Part shown: positions 24,125 to 32,614 of the stretch, piece after piece | How positions within the stretch are numbered: position 1 is the first letter of the stretch | How the letters are laid out: each line of letters starts with the position of its first letter | DNA from: Poriferisodalis sp965262965 | GTDB lineage: Bacteria > Actinomycetota > Acidimicrobiia > Acidimicrobiales > Poriferisodalaceae | Reading direction: 5' to 3' | DNA: 64,000 bases | Assembly (NCBI RefSeq): GCF_965262965.1 | Contig: NZ_OZ253573.1 | Span: 3,224,001 to 3,288,000, forward strand | Translations under genes and position numbers: made by a program | Notes under the pieces: model-generated | The model's input: only the letters and a program-made list of their open reading frames with translations | What the model was told of the DNA's origin: nothing | Databases searched by the model: none

Positions 24125-25306
24125 CTACAACGGCTCGGTCCCCTCTTCGAGAACGGCCAAATAGCCCGAGTACACAAAGACGCGATTGCGACGTTGCCCG
24201 GTCACTTCGGAGACGATGCCGAGATCGCTGAGCCGCGTCAAAGCGTTGTTCACAGCGGGCCATGAGAGGCCGGCGAGATGGGCACTGGTTTCGACATTGA
24301 GAACAGGTCGTTGCATCAGTGTCGCGTGAACTCGCAGCGCCGAGCCCGCCGCCTTGCCCGTGTGCTGCTCGATGACGTTGCGATCGTCCCCCGCCATCGC
24401 TTCGAGGCGTTGCGTCGTGCTGAGCGCGGCTTCAGCCGTTGAACGGATGCCTTCTAGGAAGAACAGCAGCCACGCATGCCAGTCGCCCTCCAACCGCACT
24501 CGGTTCAGCATCTCGTAGTAATCCGACCGGTTCTGCTTGAGGTACAGACTCGGGTAGAACGCCAGCGTTGACAGCACATTGCGGTCAAGCAGCAGAAGCG
24601 TGATGAGCATGCGGCCGATGCGGCCGTTGCCGTCGAGGAAGGGGTGGATGGTTTCGAACTGCACGTGTGCGAGGCCGGCGCGCAGCAGTGGAGGGAGGCC
24701 GTCGTCCGCATGCAAGAACTTCTCCAGGTCGGAGATCGCCTTCTGCGCCTCAAGTGGCGGCGGCGGCACGAATGCTGCAGTGCCGGGCCGCTTTCCGCCG
24801 ATCCAATTCTGAGAGGTGCGGAACTCGCCGGGGTGCTTGTCCGCGCCCCGCCCGGTGGACAACAGGATCCCATGAGCTTGTCGCAGCAGCCGATTGCAGA
24901 GCGGGAGACCTGACGGGTCCGTTATTTGTGCGGCAGCGTGCTCGATTGCGGCGACGTAGGTCGAGACTTCCATGACATCGTCGAGTGGCACGCCCGGCGC
25001 CGCATCGAGTTCGTGCTGCATGAGATCGGACAGCGATGACTGTGTCCCCTCGATCTGCGACGACAGCAAAGCTTCCTTGCGGATGTACGAGTAGATGAGC
25101 AGGTCCTTGTTGGGGAGGTAGCGGATCGCTCCGTCGAATCGGCCGAGCGCTCGACTTGCCTCGTCGAGCGCCGTGATCAGCGGCCCGTCGATCTGCAGCG
25201 GCGGGTCGGGTGGCAGCGGTGCAGGCACGAACGCCCGCACTTCCTCGCCGCCGACTGAGGTGATGACGTATTCGCCGGCCGGGCTGCGGAGTCGAGTTGT
25301 GGACAT
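24125..25306 (-). CDS. Fic family protein with C-terminal winged HTH
   Basis: ATG 25306 with GAGGGG upstream gives 393 residues; the longer open frame to 25576 runs through AT-rich intergenic DNA. The AMP-transferase motif is HPFLDGNGRIGR. An inhibitory-helix type motif (SSQIEGTQSS, S-x-x-x-E-G) sits N-terminal, so the protein probably autoinhibits by placing the Glu in the ATP site. The last about 80 residues look like a winged helix (SAHLAGLSWPAVNNALTRL), common in DUF4172/HTH Fic proteins. Target unknown. Confidence 0.85.
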   Translation of the reverse strand: MSTTRLRSPAGEYVITSVGGEEVRAFVPAPLPPDPPLQIDGPLITALDEASRALGRFDGAIRYLPNKDLLIYSYIRKEALLSSQIEGTQSSLSDLMQHELDAAPGVPLDDVMEVSTYVAAIEHAAAQITDPSGLPLCNRLLRQAHGILLSTGRGADKHPGEFRTSQNWIGGKRPGTAAFVPPPPLEAQKAISDLEKFLHADDGLPPLLRAGLAHVQFETIHPFLDGNGRIGRMLITLLLLDRNVLSTLAFYPSLYLKQNRSDYYEMLNRVRLEGDWHAWLLFFLEGIRSTAEAALSTTQRLEAMAGDDRNVIEQHTGKAAGSALRVHATLMQRPVLNVETSAHLAGLSWPAVNNALTRLSDLGIVSEVTGQRRNRVFVYSGYLAVLEEGTEPL

Positions 25307-25742
25307 GCGATGCCCCTCTTGTTCGTCTGCGCTGGGACCCGTGCTGTGTGGCGCATCGTTGGCGCCGCACGGACTCAAACAACTCGCCCCTACGATAGCC
25401 AGTATTAAACGTTGAGGCTGAATGTTTGTTTGTGTGCGTATTTTTCTTGCGTTGTCAAACTGTGCGAGATAACGCAAACAGCTATAAAGCTTGAGGCCAC
25501 AACATTGGATAAGACTGCGGTGACGGGAACGACATCCAAGCCCGTTTCGTGGGTTGCGCCCGTGCAGACACGTCACTTGACCTCGCTCATCCCTGTGTTG
25601 TGGGTGGTCAGGTCACGACGTGGACCCGTAGGTGTGCGTGACTTGCGAGGCCGCGCTGCTTTGCCGCGCGCTACGGTGCGGCGGCCGAACGACGCTTCGT
25701 CGTGCAGGCAGCTCTGAGCACGAGGCGTCGAAGGAGACAGTC
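25307..25742. other. Intergenic region between Fic and NIPSNAP genes
   Basis: No convincing gene. The part from about 25400 to 25510 is unusually AT-rich for this genome. It contains a 7-bp inverted repeat (ttgcgtt at 25447-25453, aacgcaa at 25471-25477) that could be an operator for the divergent Fic gene. Nothing else recognisable. Confidence 0.4.
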
Positions 25743-26051
25743 ATGAGCTTTGTGGAGATGCGGCGGTACCGGCTCAAGGTTGGGGCGGCGGATCGCTGGG
25801 TGAAGATCTACAAGGAGAAGGGCTACGAGGCGCAGCGCAAGTACCTCGGCGAGCCCGTTGGGTACTACACGATCGGCGTCGGTGATCTCAACGACATCAT
25901 CCACATGTGGCGCTACGACACGCTCGAGGAGCGGGCGGCCAAGCGCAAGGCGCTGTTCGAGGATCCTCAGTGGCTGGAGTTCGTGGCCGAGATCGCGCCG
26001 CTGGTGGAGACGCAGGAGAATTCGATCCTGCACAGCATCCTCGACGACTGA
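25743..26051 (+). CDS. NIPSNAP family protein
   Basis: 102 residues with an AAGGAG ribosome-binding site. A dimeric alpha/beta-barrel (ferredoxin-like) protein: MSFVEMRRYRLKVGAADRW, then GDLNDIIHMWRYDTLEERAAKRK, the classical NIPSNAP pattern with the conserved HMW-Y segment. Function of the family is not settled; it occurs near catabolic enzymes. Followed by a hairpin at 26093. Confidence 0.8.
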   Translation: MSFVEMRRYRLKVGAADRWVKIYKEKGYEAQRKYLGEPVGYYTIGVGDLNDIIHMWRYDTLEERAAKRKALFEDPQWLEFVAEIAPLVETQENSILHSILDD

Positions 26052-26092
26052 CGCCGAGATCCTTGGGGCCTGGCCCCGCCAGACTTGGCCGA

Positions 26093-26124
26093 CTGCCGAC
26101 AACCGGTTGACGGCCGGTTGGCAG
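26093..26124 (+). terminator. Bulged hairpin after the NIPSNAP gene
   Basis: Outer arms ctgcc/ggcag and inner arms aaccgg/ccggtt flank a 7-nt loop, with a 3-nt bulge on the left. No T-run. Confidence 0.35.
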
Positions 26125-26161
26125 ACTCCTCATTCACGACCCGACGCGGGAGCGAACGCTG

Positions 26162-26965
26162 ATGCCGAACAAGATGATGGATATCTGGTCTTCGGGAGCC
26201 GAGACGCTGGGCACTTGGCTCTCGATGGCTTCCAGCCATTCAGCCGAGATCGCCGGGCGCGCCGGCTTCGACTACGTCTGCGTGGACATGCAGCACGGCG
26301 TCGCCGACTACCGGGTTGCGGTGACGATGATGCAGGCCATCGAGATGGGCGGCGGCACGCCGATCGTGCGCGTGCCGTGGAATGAGCCCGGCATCATCGG
26401 CCGGGTGCTGGATGCAGGTGCCCGCGGGGTGGTCATTCCGATGGTCAACTCCGTCGCAGAGGCCCAAGCTGCGGTCACCGCCTGCAAGTACCCGCCGCTT
26501 GGCGCCCGCAGCTTCGGCCCGATACTCGTGGCGGCTCGCGCAGCCGCGGGCGAGAACTACTTCGAGGTGGCGAACGCCACCACGGCCTGCATCCCCATGA
26601 TCGAGACCCGGCAGGCAGTCGAGGCGCTGGACGACATTCTGGCGATCGACGGCGTGGACGCGATCTACGTCGGCCCCGCCGACCTGTCGATCAGCTATGG
26701 CTATGGCCCCGGCTACACCGATGACCACGCCGACTACAAGGCGGCGCTGGAACATATCGCCGAGCGGTGCGCAGCCCATGGCGTTGTTGCCGGCATTCAC
26801 TCGACGGCGGCGCTGTCGGCTGATCGCCGCGGCAAGGGCTTCCGGATGCAGACCATCGCTGGTGACGCTGCGGCACTCGGCCGCGGCATGGCCCGCGACC
26901 TGCGCACTGCCCGCGAGTCCGGCACCGGCGCCGCCGACTCTGGCGCCGATTCCAAGATCTACTGA
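26162..26965 (+). CDS. HpcH/HpaI family aldolase
   Basis: 267 residues. Signature segments: AGFDYVCVDMQHGVADY, VRVPWNEPGIIGRVLDAGARG, MIETRQAVEALDDILAI and YVGPADLSISYG, which carry the metal-binding Glu/Asp and the Arg/His residues of class II pyruvate-type aldolases (4-hydroxy-2-oxo acid or related). Cytosolic. Substrate cannot be fixed. Confidence 0.85.
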   Translation: MPNKMMDIWSSGAETLGTWLSMASSHSAEIAGRAGFDYVCVDMQHGVADYRVAVTMMQAIEMGGGTPIVRVPWNEPGIIGRVLDAGARGVVIPMVNSVAEAQAAVTACKYPPLGARSFGPILVAARAAAGENYFEVANATTACIPMIETRQAVEALDDILAIDGVDAIYVGPADLSISYGYGPGYTDDHADYKAALEHIAERCAAHGVVAGIHSTAALSADRRGKGFRMQTIAGDAAALGRGMARDLRTARESGTGAADSGADSKIY

Positions 26966-27029
26966 CACCTCGGGCGCTGCCCGTTCAACCTCCCCTGGGC
27001 GCCTTGGAATTCATTCCCGACTGAGTTGC

Positions 27030-27761
27030 ATTCGGCGCGGTCTGCGAGATGGCGCGTCGGCGGGCGCCAAGAAGGGATCGGCTTCAGACCGGTCGAAGGT
27101 ATGGATTCTGCTCGACCGTTCAGGTTCGATGAACGGGCTGGAAATCGCTGTCGTCAGGGGAGTGAACCGGTTCATCGCCGAACAGGCGGCTGAGCCTGGC
27201 AAGTGCAAGCTGACGATCGCTCAATTCGATTCGACTGATCCATTCGAAGTGCTCGTCGACGCAGTCTCGGTGCAAAAGGTCGAGCCGCACGCGCTGGAGC
27301 GGTACCAGCCACGAGGCCTGACACCGCTGTTCGACGCTGTCGGATCGTTGATCGGACGGGCCGACCGGCGGATGAAGCAGCGGAGCAAGGCCGACAAGAA
27401 GCCGGAAGATCAGACAGTCGTGATCGTGACCGATGGCTACGAGAATGCCAGCACTGACTACTCCGCCGCCGACATCCATCAGCTGATCAACGCCAGGCGC
27501 GAGCAGGGCTGGGCGTTCGTGTTCATGGGCGCCAACCAGGACTCCTACAACGAGAGCGCCCGCTTGGGGGTCGATCCGCGCAGCGTGCAGAACTACGAAG
27601 CGTCCGACGAGGGCGTGGACGAGGCCTTCGTCTCATTGAGCCGAGCTCAGCGAGAACGACGCTCGATGTCTCCCAGCGAGCGTTCCGTGCGCAGCGACGA
27701 CTACTTCGGTGGCGTCCGCGAGGCCGAGGAAGCGATGCAGCGCCGCGGTCGGAGGGACTAA
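27030..27761 (+). CDS. VWA-domain protein
   Basis: The von Willebrand A fold is clear: the MIDAS loop VWILLDRSGSMNG, a later TPLFDAVGSLIG and VVIVTDGYENAS, with the complete DxSxS...T...D set. The C-terminal 60 residues are charged. No ATG, GTG or TTG occurs in frame between the aldolase stop and the MIDAS; the only options are ATT/CTG codons (27009-27042), while the ATG at 27049 is in another frame. So the start at 27030 is arbitrary; a rare start codon or a sequence error is likely. Confidence 0.65.
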   Translation: MRRGLRDGASAGAKKGSASDRSKVWILLDRSGSMNGLEIAVVRGVNRFIAEQAAEPGKCKLTIAQFDSTDPFEVLVDAVSVQKVEPHALERYQPRGLTPLFDAVGSLIGRADRRMKQRSKADKKPEDQTVVIVTDGYENASTDYSAADIHQLINARREQGWAFVFMGANQDSYNESARLGVDPRSVQNYEASDEGVDEAFVSLSRAQRERRSMSPSERSVRSDDYFGGVREAEEAMQRRGRRD

Positions 27762-27869
27762 CCCGTCCGGTCGAAACACGGGCCCGTCCGATCGTTGCGC
27801 CAGGCCGGCCCGGTCGCGGCTCGCAACGGCAAAGTACGCTCCGCGGCGGGGCCAGACCAGGAGGGGAAC

Positions 27870-29021
27870 GTGGACGTCGACTATCCGATCATTTCCGCCG
27901 ACTCGCATATCGCGGAGGCGCGTACTTGCTACACGGACTACATCGATCCGAAGTGGCGTGACGTGGCGCCGCACGTCGAGTGGACCGAAGAGCGTGGCGA
28001 CGTGTACGTCATCGACGGCATGAAGCGCACCATCGACATGGGGCTCATTGCCGCGGCTGGCCAGAAGCCCGAGGAGCTGAAGCGGAACGCGACCTACGAG
28101 GAGTTGCCGCGCAGCAGCTACGACTCAACAACCCGCACCGCCGACCAAGATCGAGACGGTGTCTCAGCCGAGGTGATCTACCCGTCAGTCGGCATGGTGC
28201 TGTGCAACCACAAAGACCCTGACTACAAGAAGGCGGCGATGGACGCCTACAACCGGTGGATCACCGATTACTGCTCGGTGGACACCGACCGCCTGCTGGC
28301 GGTGGGGCAAACGGCGTTGCGCTCGGTGGAGGAAGCCATTGACGACATCGTTGCGATGTCAGAAGTCGGCATGCGCGGCGTCATGATGTCGGGCAATCCG
28401 CACACCGAGTTCGACTTCGACGACCCCCGCTGGGACCCGTTCTGGCAAGCCGCCGTCGACCTGGGCCTGCCGGTGTCGTGGCACATCCTCACGAGCCGCG
28501 GCCAAGGCCGGACACGCGGCCCGAAGGCCAACGCCTTCATGACCATCATCCGGGCCAACCAGGACATCATGGGCACGCTGGTATTCGGCGGCGTGTTCGA
28601 GCGCAACCCCGGGCTGCGGGTCGTCTGCGTGGAGGCCGACGCTGGCTGGGTGCCGCACTACATGTACCGGATGGATCACGCTTACAAGCGCCACCGTTTC
28701 TGGCTGCCGCCGGGACAGGAGCTCTCCAAGCTCCCCAGCGAGTACTTCAGCGAGCACATCTACACGACGTTCCAGGACGACTGGGTGGCGTTCAAGATGG
28801 TCAACGACGTCAACCACCGGCGGCTGCTGTGGGCGAACGATTTCCCGCACTCCGACAGCACCTGGCCGTGGAGCCAGGAACTGCTCGACGAACACTCAGC
28901 GCACCTCACGCCCTCCCAGACGCACGACATCCTTTGCAACAACAGCGCCGAGCTCTACGGCATCGACTTGTCGAGACTGCCTGTCGGCGGCGATCGCCTC
29001 GCAACAGCCGCTGCCGCCTGA
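27870..29021 (+). CDS. Amidohydrolase family (ACMSD-like) metal-dependent hydrolase
   Basis: GTG 27870 with GGAGGGG gives 383 residues. ISADSHIAEA holds the D/H metal site (the usual DxHxx is DSH here); later GLPVSWHILTSRGQGR, VCVEADAGWVPHYMYRMDH and WANDFPHSDSTWPWS give the His and Asp ligands of the amidohydrolase-2 group. Family members decarboxylate or hydrolyse carboxylic acids (ACMSD, 2,6-dihydroxybenzoate decarboxylase type). Substrate unknown. Confidence 0.83.
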   Translation: MDVDYPIISADSHIAEARTCYTDYIDPKWRDVAPHVEWTEERGDVYVIDGMKRTIDMGLIAAAGQKPEELKRNATYEELPRSSYDSTTRTADQDRDGVSAEVIYPSVGMVLCNHKDPDYKKAAMDAYNRWITDYCSVDTDRLLAVGQTALRSVEEAIDDIVAMSEVGMRGVMMSGNPHTEFDFDDPRWDPFWQAAVDLGLPVSWHILTSRGQGRTRGPKANAFMTIIRANQDIMGTLVFGGVFERNPGLRVVCVEADAGWVPHYMYRMDHAYKRHRFWLPPGQELSKLPSEYFSEHIYTTFQDDWVAFKMVNDVNHRRLLWANDFPHSDSTWPWSQELLDEHSAHLTPSQTHDILCNNSAELYGIDLSRLPVGGDRLATAAAA

Positions 29022-29113
29022 GCGAAGCGCCTCAGAGGGCGTTAATCAGAGGGGTACGGTGGACAGCGTGCGCCGCGTGCGCACATCCTGCGAACGAGGA
29101 GCCCTCAGCAGCT

Positions 29114-29890
29114 ATGCAGAGCCACGAAGTCGACTACGAAATCTTCGGCGACGACATGCAATTCGTCGAAGTCGAGCTAGACCCCGGCGAGACCGTCGTG
29201 GGCGAGGCTGGCGCGATGATGTTCATCGAGGAAGGCATCACGTTCGAGTCCGTGATGGGGGACGGATCCGAACCCGATTCGGGCATGTGGGGCAAGCTGA
29301 AAGGCGCCGGCAAGCGCGTCATCTCGGGCGAGTCGTTGTTCCTCACGCATTTCACCAACACCGGCGCTCGGGGCAAAGCCAGGGTGGGCTTCGCCGCCGG
29401 CTATCCGGGGAAGATCATCCCCGTCGACCTGGCGCAAATGGGAGGCGAGCTCATCGCCCAACGCGATGCCTTCCTGTGCGCGGCCCTCGGCACCAAGCTC
29501 GACATCGCTTGGCAGCGTGGCGTCGGCACAGGGCTGTTCGGTGGTGAGGGCTTCATTCTTCAGCGTCTCTCCGGCGACGGTATGGCCTTCTTGCACGCAG
29601 GCGGCTCGATCAAGGCCATCCAGCTGAACGATCAGACCATCCGGCTCGACACCGGCTGCCTCGTGGCGCTTCAGCCCCAGCTCAATTACACGATCGAACG
29701 GGCAGGCAATCTGAAGTCGATGTTCTTCGGCGGCGAAGGCCTGTTCCTCGCGACTGTGTCGGGCACCGGCTGGGTGTGGCTGCAGTCGCTGCCGTTCGAA
29801 CGACTGGCGTCTCGGGTGCTCGCCAACGCAGCGGGACCGATGTCGGACGACTCACGCGGCTTGCTCTCGGGTCTGTTGGAGCGCAACTAA
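29114..29890 (+). CDS. TIGR00266/AIM24 family protein
   Basis: The frame is open from inside the amidohydrolase, but ATG 29114 starts the family's typical MQSHEVDYEIFGDDMQFVEV; 258 aa. Gly-rich beta-strand repeats (GEAGAMMFIEEGI, GGEGFILQRLSGDG, GGEGLFLATVSGTG) are characteristic of this beta-helix-like family. Eukaryotic AIM24 is mitochondrial; bacterial roles are not known. Possible ribosome-binding site GAGGAG somewhat far (about 13 nt). Confidence 0.8.
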   Translation: MQSHEVDYEIFGDDMQFVEVELDPGETVVGEAGAMMFIEEGITFESVMGDGSEPDSGMWGKLKGAGKRVISGESLFLTHFTNTGARGKARVGFAAGYPGKIIPVDLAQMGGELIAQRDAFLCAALGTKLDIAWQRGVGTGLFGGEGFILQRLSGDGMAFLHAGGSIKAIQLNDQTIRLDTGCLVALQPQLNYTIERAGNLKSMFFGGEGLFLATVSGTGWVWLQSLPFERLASRVLANAAGPMSDDSRGLLSGLLERN

Positions 29891-29935
29891 CGCCGCACAG
29901 CGCTCTCACCGGCTGTCCGGTTCGTGTAGTCGCCA

Positions 29936-29941
29936 TAGGGT
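29936..29941 (+). promoter_or_regulatory. Putative -10 element of a leaderless promoter
   Basis: TAGGGT lies 7 nt before the ATG of the 354-aa UGSC-associated gene. Confidence 0.45.
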
Positions 29942-29948
29942 CACGGCC

Positions 29949-31013
29949 ATGCAGCTGATGTCGGGCCGTATCAACGTCGACGACCTTGCCGACGCGCAGG
30001 AGGCGTATCACTCACGCGGCTGGACAGACGGCCTGCCGGTGGTGCCCCCCACCGCCGACGCAGTGGCGGCTTGCTTGGAGTGGGCGATGCTGGCGCCGGA
30101 CCACCTCATCGGCATCGAGCCCGTGAGAGCCCGAGCAATCACCGCAGAGAAGGCCGCCATCAACGCCGTGATGGCGGGCTGCCTGCCCCCGCACTTTCCG
30201 GTCGTGGTCACTGCGCTCACCGCCATGCTGGAGCCGGAATTCGGCCTCCACGGGCCAACGGCCTCCACCGGCGGCTGCGCCGTGCTGCTGATCGTGAACG
30301 GCCCCATCAGGCGCGAGCTGGCGATGGATGCCACCTTCAGCGTGCTCGGGGGAGCCGACCGGTCGCGAGCGGTCATCGGCCGGGCGGTGCGCCTCGTGCT
30401 GGCAAATGTGCTCGACGTGCGGCCGGGCGGCATCGACCGCTCGACGCTGGGCCACCCCGGCAAGCTCGGTTACTGCATCGCCGAGGACGAGGAAGCAACC
30501 GGATGGGTGTCGCTGGGCGACCAGCGGCTCGGAACCACGATCGCAGAGCGCGCCCAAGTGTCGTCGGTGACGGCGGTGGCCTCGATGGCGCCGCGCCAGA
30601 TCATGAACGAGTGGACGACCGACCCGGCCGAGCTGTGCGAAACCATCGCCGCCGAGACCAGGGCCAACCAGCTCAACTACTCCATCTGGCCCGGCAACTA
30701 CGTCGTCGTGGTGCCACCGCAGCTGCGGACTCACTTCGACAACGCGGGCTGGACAAAGGCCGACATCGCACAGTGCGTCTTCGAACGCGCTCGGGTGCGC
30801 CGCGGTGACTGGGCTGGCGTCGGCAAGGGTGCCGTCGTCAAGGACCGGGCCGATCGCGAGTACCCAGCGCTTGAAGCACCGCAGGACCTCCTCGTCGTCG
30901 CCGCGGGCGGACCGGCGGGCGGTTTTGCTGCGGTGATCCCGCCGTGGCTGGGCACCCGCAGCCGTGCCGCCACAGTTGCAGTCGGGGCATGCGTGGACTG
31001 CGAGATCCGCTAG
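29949..31013 (+). CDS. Conserved protein of a UGSC-associated family
   Basis: 354 residues, no signal peptide or membrane helix. The opening HSRGWTDGLPVVPPTADAV and the phrases LLIVNGPIRRELAMD, GRAVRLVLANV and LGHPGKLGYCIAEDEE are typical of a family that I associate with UGSC-type selenoprotein loci; this association is from memory and not from a search. A VGACVDC segment at the very end has two Cys. It lies one gene upstream of the UGSC selenoprotein. Enzymatic role unknown. Confidence 0.7.
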   Translation: MQLMSGRINVDDLADAQEAYHSRGWTDGLPVVPPTADAVAACLEWAMLAPDHLIGIEPVRARAITAEKAAINAVMAGCLPPHFPVVVTALTAMLEPEFGLHGPTASTGGCAVLLIVNGPIRRELAMDATFSVLGGADRSRAVIGRAVRLVLANVLDVRPGGIDRSTLGHPGKLGYCIAEDEEATGWVSLGDQRLGTTIAERAQVSSVTAVASMAPRQIMNEWTTDPAELCETIAAETRANQLNYSIWPGNYVVVVPPQLRTHFDNAGWTKADIAQCVFERARVRRGDWAGVGKGAVVKDRADREYPALEAPQDLLVVAAGGPAGGFAAVIPPWLGTRSRAATVAVGACVDCEIR

Positions 31014-31124
31014 AGGCCGAGCAATCATGCCGATCGACGAGCAGAAGCTCATCGGGTGTTCGGTACTGAAGCGAATGCGACAGGGCGTGACCGGCTGGGC
31101 CGCGTTCCGCGTCAGACTGGCGTC

Positions 31125-31904
31125 GTGAGCTCTATGGGCGTCCCAGGTGCCGAACATCGACCATTCGAGGGCTTGTTCACGGAGTTGCCGGCGAACTACC
31201 TAGCGTCACTCGAGGACTACCACCGGCTGGCGTTTGCGGTGCTCGGCGAAGCCCGGCGCATAGCCACGGATCGATTCGGTCTTCGCAGCCTGACCGAAGG
31301 GTTCGGAACACCGCTGTTCGAAGTGCAGATGGCTCGAGCGGGGGAGATGGAATGCCGTGTGTGGATCGTCGGCGATCAGCTCTTCGCAGACGAGGCCGGT
31401 ACCCAGCGCAGTGCTCACATCACGACGCTGCGGGCGGCAGCTTCCTTCGTCGGGATCGAGCCGGGCACGCAAGCGCGTGAGCACGACAGTCCGGAGTTGG
31501 GCGACGTGGACCGATGGCTGTCGGTGAGCCCTGCGATGGGCCACCATCTGTCGCGTTGGTTCCGGCTCGGCAAGGCGGTACTGGAGGAGCTGTGCACAGC
31601 CCCTGGTGCCGTCAATGCCGACGAGGTGCAGCTGTGGCCCGGACACTTCGACATCGCCACGTCCATCGGCGATGCCGATGCAGGCACCCGCGCTACCTAC
31701 GGCCTGTCGCCGGGAGATCCGACCCACACGCATCCTTACGTGTACGTCGGACCCTGGGCAGATGTGGACCGCTCGGATCCGTACTGGGGCGACCCGGCCT
31801 TCGGAGGCGCCTCGCTGCAGTACAGCCAGATCATCTCCGCAGCGGATCCTGCCGCTGCGGTCCTCGACTTCCTGATTGCCGGGTTCGAGCGCGTCAGCAC
31901 TTGA
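31125..31904 (+). CDS. Conserved actinobacterial protein of unknown function
   Basis: GTG 31125 gives 259 residues; an ATG three codons later is equally possible. The C-terminal half has LWPGHFDIATSIGDADAG, then YGLSPGDPTHTHPYVYVGPW and YWGDPAFGGASL, a conserved pattern that I recall from many actinobacterial hypothetical proteins. The LWPxHFD and HPYxYVGPW motifs may form a ligand or metal site but no enzyme is known. Upstream neighbour of the UGSC selenoprotein. Confidence 0.65.
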   Translation: MSSMGVPGAEHRPFEGLFTELPANYLASLEDYHRLAFAVLGEARRIATDRFGLRSLTEGFGTPLFEVQMARAGEMECRVWIVGDQLFADEAGTQRSAHITTLRAAASFVGIEPGTQAREHDSPELGDVDRWLSVSPAMGHHLSRWFRLGKAVLEELCTAPGAVNADEVQLWPGHFDIATSIGDADAGTRATYGLSPGDPTHTHPYVYVGPWADVDRSDPYWGDPAFGGASLQYSQIISAADPAAAVLDFLIAGFERVST

Positions 31905-32032
31905 GCCAGCCGTCCTGTCTGATCGGCTGCCCACTCGGCTGCGAACCCATGGCAGCATGTGTGCAATCAAGCGCTTGCGTCGTGCCAGGTCGCGCCGCCG
32001 CCGCCACACCCAAACAGCGCCGGGAGGTTGTC

Positions 32033-32551
32033 GTGGAATTGCTGAATCCGACCCACGAACAGAACGCTGCCGGCTTCGCCGCACCGGCCCGGTTGGCCAC
32101 CTTGAAGGGCACGACCGTAGGCGTGATCTCCAACGGCAAGGAAAACACCCGGCCATTCTTCGATCACGTCGAACGGCTGCTGCGCGACCACCACGGCGTG
32201 GCAAAGGTCATCCGCCGCACCAAGACGAACTACAGCGCACCCGCGCAGCATGAGCTGCTGGCCGAGGCGCTGGGCTGGGACGCCGTGCTGGCCGGGGTGG
32301 GCGACTGAGGCAGCTGCTCGTCGTGCAGTCTGCACGACGCCGTTGCCGCCGAGCGGGCCGGGGTGCCCGCAGTCAGCGTGATGACAAGTGCCTTCGTCGA
32401 TGCGGCTGAGCTGATGGCGCGCGTGCAAGGCGTGCCGAAGCACCCCTTCACGGTGATCGAGCATCCCCTCTCCAGCGCCGACGAAGCGGGGCTGGCTGCC
32501 CGTGCCGAGGTGGCCGTTGCGCAAGCCGTCGAGGTTCTCCTCGCCCGGTAG
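32033..32551 (+). CDS. UGSC family selenoprotein (in-frame TGA read as Sec)
   Basis: GTG 32033 has a perfect GGGAGG ribosome-binding site. Reading through TGA 32306-32308 gives 172 residues with Sec92-Gly-Ser-Cys95 inside AGVGD-U-GSCSSCSLHD. The frame then continues cleanly through AAERAGVPAVSVMTSAF to the true stop at 32551. Before the TGA, GTTVGVISNGKENTRPFFDHV and VIRRTKTNYSAPA are also family segments. UGSC proteins are named for this motif and are thought to be redox enzymes. The Sec/Cys pair should be the active site. A hairpin fitting a bacterial SECIS lies 13-33 nt after the TGA. Standard gene calling would stop at 32308. Confidence 0.85.
32306..32339 (+). promoter_or_regulatory. Sec codon and putative SECIS hairpin
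   Basis: TGA at 32306-32308 is followed by a perfect stem cgtcgtgca (32319-32327) / tgcacgacg (32331-32339) with loop gtc. The loop G and U lie 22 and 23 nt after the T of the TGA. Bacterial SECIS elements lie just downstream of the UGA and carry a functionally important GU in the apical loop. The stem also encodes SSCSLHD, so it is both coding and structural. Confidence 0.7.
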
Positions 32552-32614
32552 CGTCGCGCCGCAACTCCGCTCGCCCCGATCTGCCGGGCGCGCACGTCAC
32601 TGGAGCAATTGGCC

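Noticed and set aside
25440..25500. A sigma-70-like promoter in the AT-rich part of the Fic intergenic region
   Set aside because: Candidate -35 and -10 boxes had spacings far from 17 bp.
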